64,000 nucleotides of DNA from CAIMUX01 sp964473865 (lineage in GTDB: Bacteria; Eisenbacteria; RBG-16-71-46; CAIMUX01), in assembly GCA_964473865.1 (NCBI GenBank), contig CAYYQN010000006.1, positions 62,001 to 126,000 on the forward strand, read 5' to 3'. Every line of letters starts with the position of its first letter. Positions within the stretch are counted from its first letter, which is position 1. Position numbers and translations under genes: made by a program. The notes beneath the pieces were generated by a model. It was not told where the DNA came from. It was given only the letters and a program-made list of their open reading frames with translations, and did no database searches. Positions 27,180-34,972 of this stretch are shown piece after piece.

Positions 27180-27761
27180 TCAGGCTCGGACGAGCGGTCT
27201 TCCCAGGGGAAGCACCTGCCGTCCGAACGTCTCGTTGGTGACCTCCGCGAAGGAGACGTACATCGCATCGAGCCCGCAGCAGAGCCCGACCCAACCGCCC
27301 AACCTTCCCGTGCCAAGTCCGAGGTCGCCCCCGGCCAGCAGGAAGAACGTGATCCACAGCAGCAGGAACACGCTCCAGACCCCGATGGTCGAGCGAAACG
27401 TCGAGATCCACATGTAGAGGGTGAAGACGCCCCAGAGGAGAAGAACGACTCCCAGGCCCTGCGGTGTCGGTGGCTTGAGCACGCCGGCACCCACAGTCCA
27501 CTGCAGGAAGGCCCACCACCACCAGAAGAGGCCGTACGCGGAGAAGGCGACGGTCCCGAAGGTGTTTCCGTTGCGGAACTCCATGAAGCCCGCAAAGATC
27601 TGGGCCAGCCCGCCGAATGCGAACGCCAGGGGGACCACTACCGGAAGGGCGTCCCGCGCGAGCAGTCCGGCGTTGATGGAACTGAGTACGACGGTCGTGA
27701 GCCCGAATCCGACCAGCCCGAGCGGGCCGGCGTTGGCCCGCTTCGCCAGTTGTTCTGTCAT
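27180..27761 (-). CDS. GPR1/FUN34/YaaH-family transporter (acetate/succinate, SatP-like)
   Basis: A 193-residue membrane protein with six hydrophobic helices. The family signature N-[AP]-x-P-L-G-L appears as NAGPLGLVGFGLTTVV at the N-terminus, and FMEFRNGNTFGTVAFSAYGL with FWWWWAF is the typical second and third helix region. Such proteins move acetate or succinate across the cytoplasmic membrane. The ribosome binding site (GGAGGAGGAGTGCC before ATG 27761) is among the strongest in the window. No acetate metabolism gene is adjacent. Confidence 0.88.
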   Translation of the reverse strand: MTEQLAKRANAGPLGLVGFGLTTVVLSSINAGLLARDALPVVVPLAFAFGGLAQIFAGFMEFRNGNTFGTVAFSAYGLFWWWWAFLQWTVGAGVLKPPTPQGLGVVLLLWGVFTLYMWISTFRSTIGVWSVFLLLWITFFLLAGGDLGLGTGRLGGWVGLCCGLDAMYVSFAEVTNETFGRQVLPLGRPLVRA

Positions 27762-27916
27762 GGCACTCCTCCTCCTCCCGACACATCCCCGGGTCCCGAC
27801 AGCTTCCCCGGCCTCCCGCGCCGGCACAAGCTCTAATGCCGCATCGACTCCGTCCACTGCGGGCTTCCGCGGGTCGACCCGACAACGGCTCGGGCCACGA
27901 TCCGACCTGCCCGGCG

Positions 27917-28711
27917 TCAATCCACGGTGAGTTCGCCCCGGATCGTGGTCGTGGCCCGACCGCCCAATCGGACCCGGTTGCCCTCCAGCCGCACGCGCAC
28001 GACGCCGCCCCGCTCCGAGGCCTGATAGCCCACCATGGCCCGCTTGCCCAGTCGCGCGGCCCAGAACGGGGCCAGACAGCAGTGGGCGGAGCCCGTGACC
28101 GGGTCCTCGTCGATCCCGGCGCCGGGGGCGAAGAAGCGCGACACGAAGTCGTAGCCGGCGGTGGTGGCGATGCTGGTCACGATGACGCCGCGGGAGTCGA
28201 GGGCCTTCAGCCGGGAGAGGTCCGGCCGGGCCGCGCGGACCTCGGACTCGGCCGCCACCTCCACAAGGTAGTCGAATCGGCTCTTGCCGACATAGCGGGG
28301 CTCGACGCCGAGCGTCTCGCCCAACCACGGCAGGACCGCGGTGGACTCCGGCGGCGTGGATGGGAAGTCGAGCTCGATCTCCTCGCCCTTGGCCTCGGCC
28401 AGGAGCAGCCCGCTGCGGGTGTGAAAGCGAGCCGGTCTCCCGCGCTCGAGCCGCCCGGTTTCCCAGAGGATGTGGGCGCTGGCCAGGGTGGCATGACCGC
28501 AGAGGTCGACCTCCACAGCCGGGGTGAACCAGCGCAGGCCCCAGCCGTCAGCTTCCGGTCGGAGGAACGCCGTCTCCGCCAGGTTCATCTCCTTGGCCAC
28601 CGCCTGCATCCAGGCGTCATCCCGGGCGTCCGGCGGGATACAGACGCCGGCTGGATTTCCGCGGAAGGGCCGGTCCGTGAAGGCGTCGACCTGATAGATC
28701 GGGATGCCCAA
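27917..28711 (-). CDS. PhzF-family isomerase-like protein
   Basis: A 264-residue protein of the PhzF/diaminopimelate-epimerase-like fold. It starts with IYQVDAFTDRPFRGNPAGVC, the conserved family opening. The active-site Glu is in EMNLAETAFL (Glu46). LCGHATLASAHIL and GIDEDPVTGSAHCCLAPFWA are the two other signatures. Many family members have unknown substrates, and the phenazine role of the prototype need not apply. The start is an unusual TTG at 28711 supported by AAGGAGGAG seven bases upstream. It is 63 bases from the SpoIIE phosphatase gene upstream, perhaps the same transcript. Confidence 0.9.
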   Translation of the reverse strand: MGIPIYQVDAFTDRPFRGNPAGVCIPPDARDDAWMQAVAKEMNLAETAFLRPEADGWGLRWFTPAVEVDLCGHATLASAHILWETGRLERGRPARFHTRSGLLLAEAKGEEIELDFPSTPPESTAVLPWLGETLGVEPRYVGKSRFDYLVEVAAESEVRAARPDLSRLKALDSRGVIVTSIATTAGYDFVSRFFAPGAGIDEDPVTGSAHCCLAPFWAARLGKRAMVGYQASERGGVVRVRLEGNRVRLGGRATTTIRGELTVD

Positions 28712-28774
28712 CGCTCTCCTCCTTCTCGCCGGGCCGCGCGATCATCTCGGCTCACGCGGCGCGGACTCGATGCG

Positions 28775-30022
28775 TCAGATCCGCCGTACAACGACCACGG
28801 TCACATCATCCGTCCCGCGGACGCCTCCGGAGTGCCGGTCGGCGTCCGCGAAGATCGACTCGACTCGTTCGCGTGCGCTGGTGGCGGCGAGCGCGCGGAG
28901 AAGCCGCTTCAGCCCGCCGAGCTTGTAGGGGTTTCCCTGGGCATCGCCCAGCTCCACGAGTCCGTCGGTGTACATGATCACGGCGTCTCCGGGGGCGAGA
29001 CGGGCGTGCCCTTGCGTGTAGTGCGCGGCCGGGTTGGGGCCCAGGATGAGTCCGCCCTTCTCCAGCGTCCGGAGCGAAGTCCCGCGTTGCAGCAGGGGCG
29101 GGTTGTGCCCGGCGTTGCAGTAGGTGAGCGCTCCCCCCGGCCCGAATTCGCCATAGAAGAGAGAGATGAACTTGCTGGACAGGGCGGCCCGATGGATCAC
29201 ACGGTTGAGCCGCTCCACCGTCCGACTCACCTTGGACCGCTCGTGCATCCCGATCCGTAGTCCGGTGATGACGTCCCGAGCCAGGAGCGCGGCGGGAAGG
29301 CCGTGGCCGGAGGCGTCGGCGATGGCGACGCCCAGAAGCCGGTCCGGGCGCGGCAGGTAGTCGTACAGGTCGCCCCCCACGACTTCCGCGGGACGCGAGA
29401 GTCCGTAGACCTCGTACCCCGGGAAATCCGGAGGGGCCGCGGGCAGCAGGCTTTCCTGGATGATCCGAGCTTCTTCGATGATTCCGGCCAGCTTTGACTG
29501 CTGCAGTTTCAGGTTGATGACATGCCGCACGGCCGACAGGGAGTAGAGGACCTGCTCCTCCTGGATCTCGCCGCTCACCGAGAAGGCCAGCACGTGCGAG
29601 TTGCCGGGACCGACCGCGATGGCCGCAAAGGTGTCGGTCACTCCGATGGCCCACTCGAATTGCCCATCGTACCCCGGGTCACCCTTGCGCATGATGAGCA
29701 GCCCTTCGGCCAGGGTCCGGACGTGCGGCGGGTAGTCGCGCGGCACCCGGTAGCCGATCGGCACCTGGCGCGACCCGCCGAAGGCGCAGCAGAGATAGTA
29801 GTCCATCCCCTGGCGCTGATAGAGGCGACCCATCTCGAAACCGAGGTCGTGGCGGAAGTCACGCACCAGGATCTGCACGACCGTCTCCAGGAGAACGGTG
29901 CTCTCCTCCACCCGCTCGATCCGGTCGAGCGTGCGCTCGAGTTTGCGATACAGCGCCTTGAAGTCGGAGGTTCGCGTGGGCCCCGGTTGGCCGGCACGAT
30001 CGGGGATATCGTCGATCTCCAT
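28775..30022 (-). CDS. SpoIIE-type PP2C phosphatase
   Basis: A 415-residue regulator. The first 180 residues form a sensor-like region (with LYRKLERTLDRIERVEEST as a coiled coil). The SpoIIE/PP2C_2 domain then starts near residue 190, with ARIIQESLLPAAPPDFPGYE, EVVGGDLYDYLPRPD (metal-binding Asp in GGDLYD), ADASGHGLPAALLARD, and GDAVIMYTDGLVELGDAQG. All usual metal-binding aspartates are visible. Such proteins dephosphorylate anti-sigma-factor antagonists in partner-switching. No anti-sigma or STAS gene is in the window. It is a plausible general stress or surface regulator. Start ATG 30022. Confidence 0.88.
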   Translation of the reverse strand: MEIDDIPDRAGQPGPTRTSDFKALYRKLERTLDRIERVEESTVLLETVVQILVRDFRHDLGFEMGRLYQRQGMDYYLCCAFGGSRQVPIGYRVPRDYPPHVRTLAEGLLIMRKGDPGYDGQFEWAIGVTDTFAAIAVGPGNSHVLAFSVSGEIQEEQVLYSLSAVRHVINLKLQQSKLAGIIEEARIIQESLLPAAPPDFPGYEVYGLSRPAEVVGGDLYDYLPRPDRLLGVAIADASGHGLPAALLARDVITGLRIGMHERSKVSRTVERLNRVIHRAALSSKFISLFYGEFGPGGALTYCNAGHNPPLLQRGTSLRTLEKGGLILGPNPAAHYTQGHARLAPGDAVIMYTDGLVELGDAQGNPYKLGGLKRLLRALAATSARERVESIFADADRHSGGVRGTDDVTVVVVRRI

Positions 30023-30267
30023 GGTGCCTGAGGATAGCGGGTCATGACCGGCTTCGTCCATTCCTCTCCCTCCGTCTGCGACCGGACGGGGCGCGCCGGG
30101 CTGTCCGCGCCGATGCGGATGCCGGCGCCGTCGGGCGCGGCCCGATGGCGGCAACCCAGTACCGTAGGCCAGGGTGCAGGTTCCGGCCTTCAGGCGAGAA
30201 TGGGCCGGCGTCGGCGAGGCCCTTGACCCAGGCCCGGTCGAGATCGCGCCTTCAATCCGGTCGATGC

Positions 30268-30774
30268 TCAAGCGCTGCGGATGAGCCGGGTGATCGCCGC
30301 CAGATGATGGTCGTCATGCTCGGCTTCGAAGAGCATCATGTCGCAGACGCGCATCGGTCGATGGAGACGGGGATGATGCGCCGTGCGGGAGAGGCCGGCC
30401 TGGTCGAGCGCTTCCAGCCGAACGATGAGTCTTCCGCGGGCGGTCCGGAAGTCGGCCAGGACCGAAGCGATCTCCCTCTGGTTGTGATCTGCCTGGGCAG
30501 TCCGCTGGCCGGAAAGGTCTGCCGCGCGCAGCCGGGGCGCGCCCGCATCGTAGTCGTCGAGCCGGCCCGCAAACAGGATCTCGACATCGCCAAGGTGCCC
30601 CGCGTGCTCCTGGATGGACCACTTGTCGCCATCGCGCCGGATCAGCCGGGCGGGCGGAAGGAATCCGATCCGGTCTTCGAGGCGGGCCGGCGTGCCGCGG
30701 AGCCGCTCGAGCAGAAATGGCGCCATCTCCACTGGGAAGGCGAAGTCGAACTTGTAGTCGACCCAGGGCAGCAT
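30268..30774 (-). CDS. DinB-family metal-dependent protein
   Basis: A 168-residue four-helix bundle protein of the DinB/YfiT superfamily. The His triad is visible as WSIQEHAGHLGDVE near residue 57 and FEAEHDDHHLAAITRLI at the end. Family members bind a divalent metal and often act as thiol (bacillithiol/mycothiol)-S-transferases or are of unknown function. GGAGGAG precedes ATG 30774 by about ten bases. The gene is not related to DNA polymerase IV despite the name. Confidence 0.85.
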   Translation of the reverse strand: MLPWVDYKFDFAFPVEMAPFLLERLRGTPARLEDRIGFLPPARLIRRDGDKWSIQEHAGHLGDVEILFAGRLDDYDAGAPRLRAADLSGQRTAQADHNQREIASVLADFRTARGRLIVRLEALDQAGLSRTAHHPRLHRPMRVCDMMLFEAEHDDHHLAAITRLIRSA

Positions 30775-30863
30775 CTTCGGTTTCTCCTCCCCGCGGGGCG
30801 GCTGGTTGGTTCGGCTCCGACGCCCGGTGCGGAAGACCCGCGAACCAGCGCCGCACCCTTCGA

Positions 30864-31736
30864 TCAGATCGTTGCGGCTCCCCCCGGCGGATCGGGCCGA
30901 CTCCGGTCCCGACTGCGGATATCGTAGAAGTGGGCGAGTTCCATGTCCTCGGGAATGTCATCGCCGTGGGTGCCGGTCCCGCTTTCGGGATCGACATGCG
31001 CGCCGTGATCGGGGGCAAAGAGAACCACTCGATCGCGGTGCCGCCAGTACCGCTCTGCGGCCTCGTTCAGCTCCCGGAAGGCGGCGACGTGGTGCCGAAA
31101 CGCCCGCAGGGCGCTCTCGGAGAACGGTGTCGTCTCGTGGAGCCGGTCGTCGTACTCCTGGTGATAGGCCAGGATGAGGTCGTGCCGGTCCTCCCGGATC
31201 AGCGCGCGGGCGCGGGTGGTGACCTCGGGATCGTACCGCTCCGAAGAGTAGTCGAGGTTCCGCCCGCGGAAGATCTGATCGATGCTCGAATCGGTCACGG
31301 CCACGATCGCGACCCGCCGGCCGGAGCGGATGAGGGCGTCGAAGAGCGTGTCGCAGGACAGGATCGGCCGTTCGTACTTCCGGATGCCGTGCGCCGCCGG
31401 GAGCGCGCCGGTGAACATGGAGGCGAAGCAGACCGGGGTCTTCGACGGGTAGACGGCGTGCAAGGGGACTCGCACCGGAGCCAACCGGGCAATCTCGGCG
31501 AAGAGCGCCGGGCAGGCGGGCTGCAGGTGATCTCCGATGGCGTCCGGCGCGTAGATCAGACCTCGCTCGGCTGAGCGATTGCCGAGCCGCTCGCGCGCGG
31601 CTTCCAGGACCGGAGGAAGGGGAGCGACCGAGGAGAGCGCGGGTGGAGTGATCCCGAAGAGGCGGCACAGCGTGGGAGTGACCGCCAGGATGGTGGGCAC
31701 CGGCCGCTCGCGGTCAGGCACTGGCAGACCCTCCAT
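30864..31736 (-). CDS. Alkaline phosphatase-superfamily hydrolase
   Basis: A 290-residue protein. The nucleophile region is YPSKTPVCFASMFTGALPAA, where Thr in SKTP is the expected nucleophile (usual S/T-x-TP pattern in nucleotide pyrophosphatases). Metal ligands appear in AYHQEYDDRLHE and VLFAPDHGAHVD, with a final His in GTHGDDIPEDMELAHFYD. The gene has no signal peptide at the ATG I chose (31736); upstream in-frame sequence to 31901 is basic and unlikely to be native. Substrate unknown: a phosphodiester, phosphoester or phosphonate. Confidence 0.72.
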   Translation of the reverse strand: MEGLPVPDRERPVPTILAVTPTLCRLFGITPPALSSVAPLPPVLEAARERLGNRSAERGLIYAPDAIGDHLQPACPALFAEIARLAPVRVPLHAVYPSKTPVCFASMFTGALPAAHGIRKYERPILSCDTLFDALIRSGRRVAIVAVTDSSIDQIFRGRNLDYSSERYDPEVTTRARALIREDRHDLILAYHQEYDDRLHETTPFSESALRAFRHHVAAFRELNEAAERYWRHRDRVVLFAPDHGAHVDPESGTGTHGDDIPEDMELAHFYDIRSRDRSRPDPPGGAATI

Positions 31737-32174
31737 CCATCGCGATGATGCGCGGCCGGAGTCCTCTGAACGGCCGCCTGCGAACGCCCATCTTTTTGCC
31801 TTCCAAGCGCTTTCCGTGAGGCGCGGGGCCGGTGATCGCCCTCCGCCGGTCGACCGGATTTGTACAGGCCGGCGGGACCCTCTGTCCAGCCATCTCTTCA
31901 TGTCGATGAAGGCGGAGCGCGCGGACGCGGGACCGCAAGGACCCCGGTGCCGTCACCGACAATACCGACACCGCAGCGTCCGGAGGCCCCGGCCCGGTTT
32001 CGCCGGCGCGCGAGCGGTCAGCCGGATCCAGATCGCTCTTGCACCTGTCGCGTGTTGACCGGAGGATAGGACCCTGGAACCCGTGAGGTCCTCGTTCCCA
32101 CGACCGCTGTATCCGGGTTCGCCCGCGCCCGGGCAGGAGAGTGCACGATGACGCACCGAGAAGGGAGGTCAACG
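31737..32174. other. Divergent gap without recognisable gene
   Basis: About 440 bases between a leftward phosphatase gene and the rightward repeat lipoprotein. Six-frame translations look random. I see TTGACC at about 32056 on the plus strand but no matching -10 at 16-18 bases, so no promoter call is made. The plus end has CAGGAG before ATG 32148 and AAGGGAGG before ATG 32175. Confidence 0.45.
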
Positions 32175-34880
32175 ATGTCGTCGAGATGGACCCGGGGGAC
32201 CGCCCCGGCGTTCCGGATCCAGCGCCTCTGGTCATACGCGTCTGTTGCCGCCGTCGCGGCCCTTGCGGGGGCGGCGGCTCTCTCTCTTGCCGCCTGCTGG
32301 TCGCCCGCCGAATCGGCGGTGCCGGATCGGATCACGTTCCAGGGCATCCTCATGGTGGAGAACGAACCGTTCACGGGTTCGGCGCAGTTGGGCTTCTCGC
32401 TCTTCGGAACCGCATCCGGCGGCTCGGCCCTCTGGACCCAGGACTACGAGCAGACCCCGGTCACGAACGGTCTCTACACCGCGACGCTGGGGCCGTTTCC
32501 CGCCCTGGCGTTCGACCAGCCGTACTGGCTCGAAGTCTCGGTGAACGGGGCTGCGCTCTCGCCTCGCTATCCGCTCCTCAGCGCTCCTTACGCGCTGCGG
32601 GCAACCACGGCCGACCGCATCGCGCCGGGCGCCGTGGACGGAGAGGTGGTTCTCGACGGGAGCCTCACCGTGGCCGACATCGGGACGGACATCGTCGGCA
32701 GCGTGGATGGCGTGGCGAACGACGGGGGAGACATCGATCTGGTGGCGGGGGCCAACATCACGATCACACCCGACGACGCGGCCAACCGGATCACGATCAC
32801 CGCCGGCGGCGGGGGCGGAGACGTCACCGACGTCTTTGGCGGCGAGGGTCTGACCGAGCAGGATCCTGGTGGCCCGCAGGTCACGCTGCGGGTCGGCGCG
32901 GGAAACGGGATCGAAGTCACTGCCGACGCCGTCTCGGTTGATGCGAGTTCCCTCGCCGGGGGCGGGCTGAGCGACGACGGCGGAAACAACCTCCAGGTCA
33001 ACGCCGGCACCGGCCTTGAAGTGGCGAGCGACCAGGTGCGGCTCACGGACCCCTACAGCACGGGCAGCGCCTACGACTCCCGTTTCGTGAACGAAGGGCA
33101 GGAGGACGCGGTGACCGCGGCGATGATCGCTCCGGCCGTGGTCAGCAGCGTTTCGGGGGTGGTCAACGACGGCGGCGACGTAGAACTTGTCGCGGGGGAC
33201 AATGTCACCATCACACCGGATGACGCTGCCAACACGATCACGATCGCCGCCACTGGAAGCACCGGGGGAGGAGATGTTACCGACGTCTTCGGCGGTCCGG
33301 GCCTCTCGGAGACGGATCCCGGTGGACCCCAAGTGACGTTGCAGGTCAACCCCGGCGCCGGCCTGGAGATCGTCGAGGATCAGGTCCGACTTGCCGACGG
33401 ACACTACCTGGGCAGCGCTTTCGATGCTCGCTTCGTGAACGAGAGCCAGGAGGATGCGGTGACCGCGGCGATGATTGCTCCCTCTGTGGTCAGCAGCATC
33501 TCCGGGGTGATGAACGATGGCGGCGACGTGCAGCTCGTCGCCGGCGCCAACATCATAATCACCGCTGATGACGCCGCCAACACGATCACGATCGCCGCGA
33601 CCGGAGGGGGCGGCGGCGACGTGACGGGCGTGCACGGCGGCGCCGGTCTCACGGAGTCGGACCCGGGCGGGCCCGAGGTGACCCTTCATGTCGGCGCCGG
33701 GGATGGGATCGATGTGGCCGCGGATGAGGTCTCGATTGACGTGTCCGACCTTGCGGGAGACGGCCTGGGCGAGGATGGCTCCAACAACCTGCTGGTGCGG
33801 ACGGGGACCGGCCTCGAAGTCACCGGCGACCAGGTGCAACTCACAGACGCGTACAGCACCGGGTCCGCCTATGACAGCCGCTTCGTGAACGAGAGCGCGA
33901 CTGCTGGAGGTGACCTGACCGGCACCTACCCCAGCCCGACGGTGGATGGTCTGCGAGGGCGATCCGTGAGCAGCGCAGTTCCGTCCGCTGACGACGTCCT
34001 CAAATGGAGCGGCAGCGCGTGGGAGCCGGACGATGACGGCCTGCGGCTTCCCTACGAGAAGCCGGTCACCTATGGCGGCGCCGCGCTCGACGTCACGAAC
34101 GCGTCCGGGCTATTGGCCAGTCGCGCCATCCGCGGCGCCGCCGCCGGGGGAACCGGAGTCTCGGGCGAGGGCTCCGGTACGAGCGGGATCGGGGTGCAGG
34201 GATCACAGGCGAGCAGTGGATCCGGAGTCTATGGCGTGAGTGAAAGCGGCTATGGCGTGTACGGTCGCAGCAACACCTATTATGGAGGGTACGGCAGCAC
34301 AGCCCGGGGCGACCACAACTACGGGTTCTACACCGCCGACAACCTCTTCTCACTGAACTACCACAAGTCCGGAGCGATGATGCAGATCGTGCAGAGCACC
34401 GACGCCGACCCTCTGGAGCGCGGCGACGTTGTCGTCATCGCCGGCCTGGGCGCGCCTCCGCGCGTAGACGCGCCTCCGATCGTCCAGGTGCAGAAGGCCC
34501 GATCCGCGGGAAGCACCGGCGTCATCGGCGTGGTGTATTCCAGCTGCTCTTCGGATTGGTTCGTCGAGGATCCGGACCCGACGGGGGCAGCGGCGAAGGG
34601 AAGCGTGGTCCCGGACACCCGGCCCGGACCGATCGGATCGGGTGAGTATCTCCTCATCGTGGTGCAGGGGACCGCGGAGGTGAAGGTCAGCACCGTCGGC
34701 GGCGCCATCGAGCCCGGCGATCTGCTCTCGAGCGCCGGTCCGGCGGGCCAGGCGGCGAAGGCTCCGATCCTCTCCACCCCATGGGGCAACATGACAAAGC
34801 CCGGGACGGTGTTCGCCAAAGCACTCGAGCCGGTTCAGAGCGAGTCGAAACTGGTCCACGTCTTCGTGACCCTGCAGTGA
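32175..34880 (+). CDS. Large repeat lipoprotein with fibre-like middle and GDLL-type C-terminal domain
   Basis: A protein of 901 residues (910 if the ATG at 32148 is used). A hydrophobic segment ends in LAAC (Cys41), a lipobox. Residues 46-175 hold VPDRITFQGILMVENEPFTG and PYALRATTADRIAPGAV, an opening often seen in surface proteins of FCB bacteria. Then three repeats of about 150, 116 and 134 residues start at about 32700, 33147 and 33495. Each contains NDGGD-LVAG-N, DDAAN-ITI, a G-G-GL-DPGGP-V block, and (S)AYDSRFVNE or similar. A Gly/Ser/Tyr region (about 665-720, GVYGVSESGYGVYGRS) resembles fibre or beta-solenoid repeats. The C-terminus has GGAIEPGDLLSS and GTVFAKALEP, a module reminiscent of autoprocessing tail-fibre domains. 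Likely outer-membrane attached and extracellular; function unknown. Confidence 0.7.
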   Translation: MSSRWTRGTAPAFRIQRLWSYASVAAVAALAGAAALSLAACWSPAESAVPDRITFQGILMVENEPFTGSAQLGFSLFGTASGGSALWTQDYEQTPVTNGLYTATLGPFPALAFDQPYWLEVSVNGAALSPRYPLLSAPYALRATTADRIAPGAVDGEVVLDGSLTVADIGTDIVGSVDGVANDGGDIDLVAGANITITPDDAANRITITAGGGGGDVTDVFGGEGLTEQDPGGPQVTLRVGAGNGIEVTADAVSVDASSLAGGGLSDDGGNNLQVNAGTGLEVASDQVRLTDPYSTGSAYDSRFVNEGQEDAVTAAMIAPAVVSSVSGVVNDGGDVELVAGDNVTITPDDAANTITIAATGSTGGGDVTDVFGGPGLSETDPGGPQVTLQVNPGAGLEIVEDQVRLADGHYLGSAFDARFVNESQEDAVTAAMIAPSVVSSISGVMNDGGDVQLVAGANIIITADDAANTITIAATGGGGGDVTGVHGGAGLTESDPGGPEVTLHVGAGDGIDVAADEVSIDVSDLAGDGLGEDGSNNLLVRTGTGLEVTGDQVQLTDAYSTGSAYDSRFVNESATAGGDLTGTYPSPTVDGLRGRSVSSAVPSADDVLKWSGSAWEPDDDGLRLPYEKPVTYGGAALDVTNASGLLASRAIRGAAAGGTGVSGEGSGTSGIGVQGSQASSGSGVYGVSESGYGVYGRSNTYYGGYGSTARGDHNYGFYTADNLFSLNYHKSGAMMQIVQSTDADPLERGDVVVIAGLGAPPRVDAPPIVQVQKARSAGSTGVIGVVYSSCSSDWFVEDPDPTGAAAKGSVVPDTRPGPIGSGEYLLIVVQGTAEVKVSTVGGAIEPGDLLSSAGPAGQAAKAPILSTPWGNMTKPGTVFAKALEPVQSESKLVHVFVTLQ
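32700..33897 (+). repeat. Three coding tandem repeats (447, 348 and about 400 bp)
   Basis: Units start at 32700, 33147 and 33495 inside the lipoprotein gene. Unit 2 lacks the roughly 33-residue segment that units 1 and 3 contain (VSVDASSLAG...GTGLEV in unit 1). Nearly identical stretches encoding EDAVTAAMIAP occur at about 33100 and 33450, which should allow unit gain or loss by recombination. Confidence 0.75.
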
Positions 34881-34972
34881 GGAGGCGCGTCGTGAACGGG
34901 TCAGTCGATGCGCATGCGCCGGGGAGGGTGCGGAGGAGGCCAGGTGGTACGGATGTTCCGAGAAGGGTGCGG

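Noticed and set aside
30268..30774. DNA polymerase IV (DinB polymerase)
   Set aside because: The length (168 residues) and HxxxH pattern show the unrelated metal-binding DinB/YfiT fold, not a Y-family polymerase.
32232..33839. 535-codon minus-strand frame
   Set aside because: It mirrors the tandem repeats of the plus-strand lipoprotein, so its apparent repeat structure is only their reverse complement.
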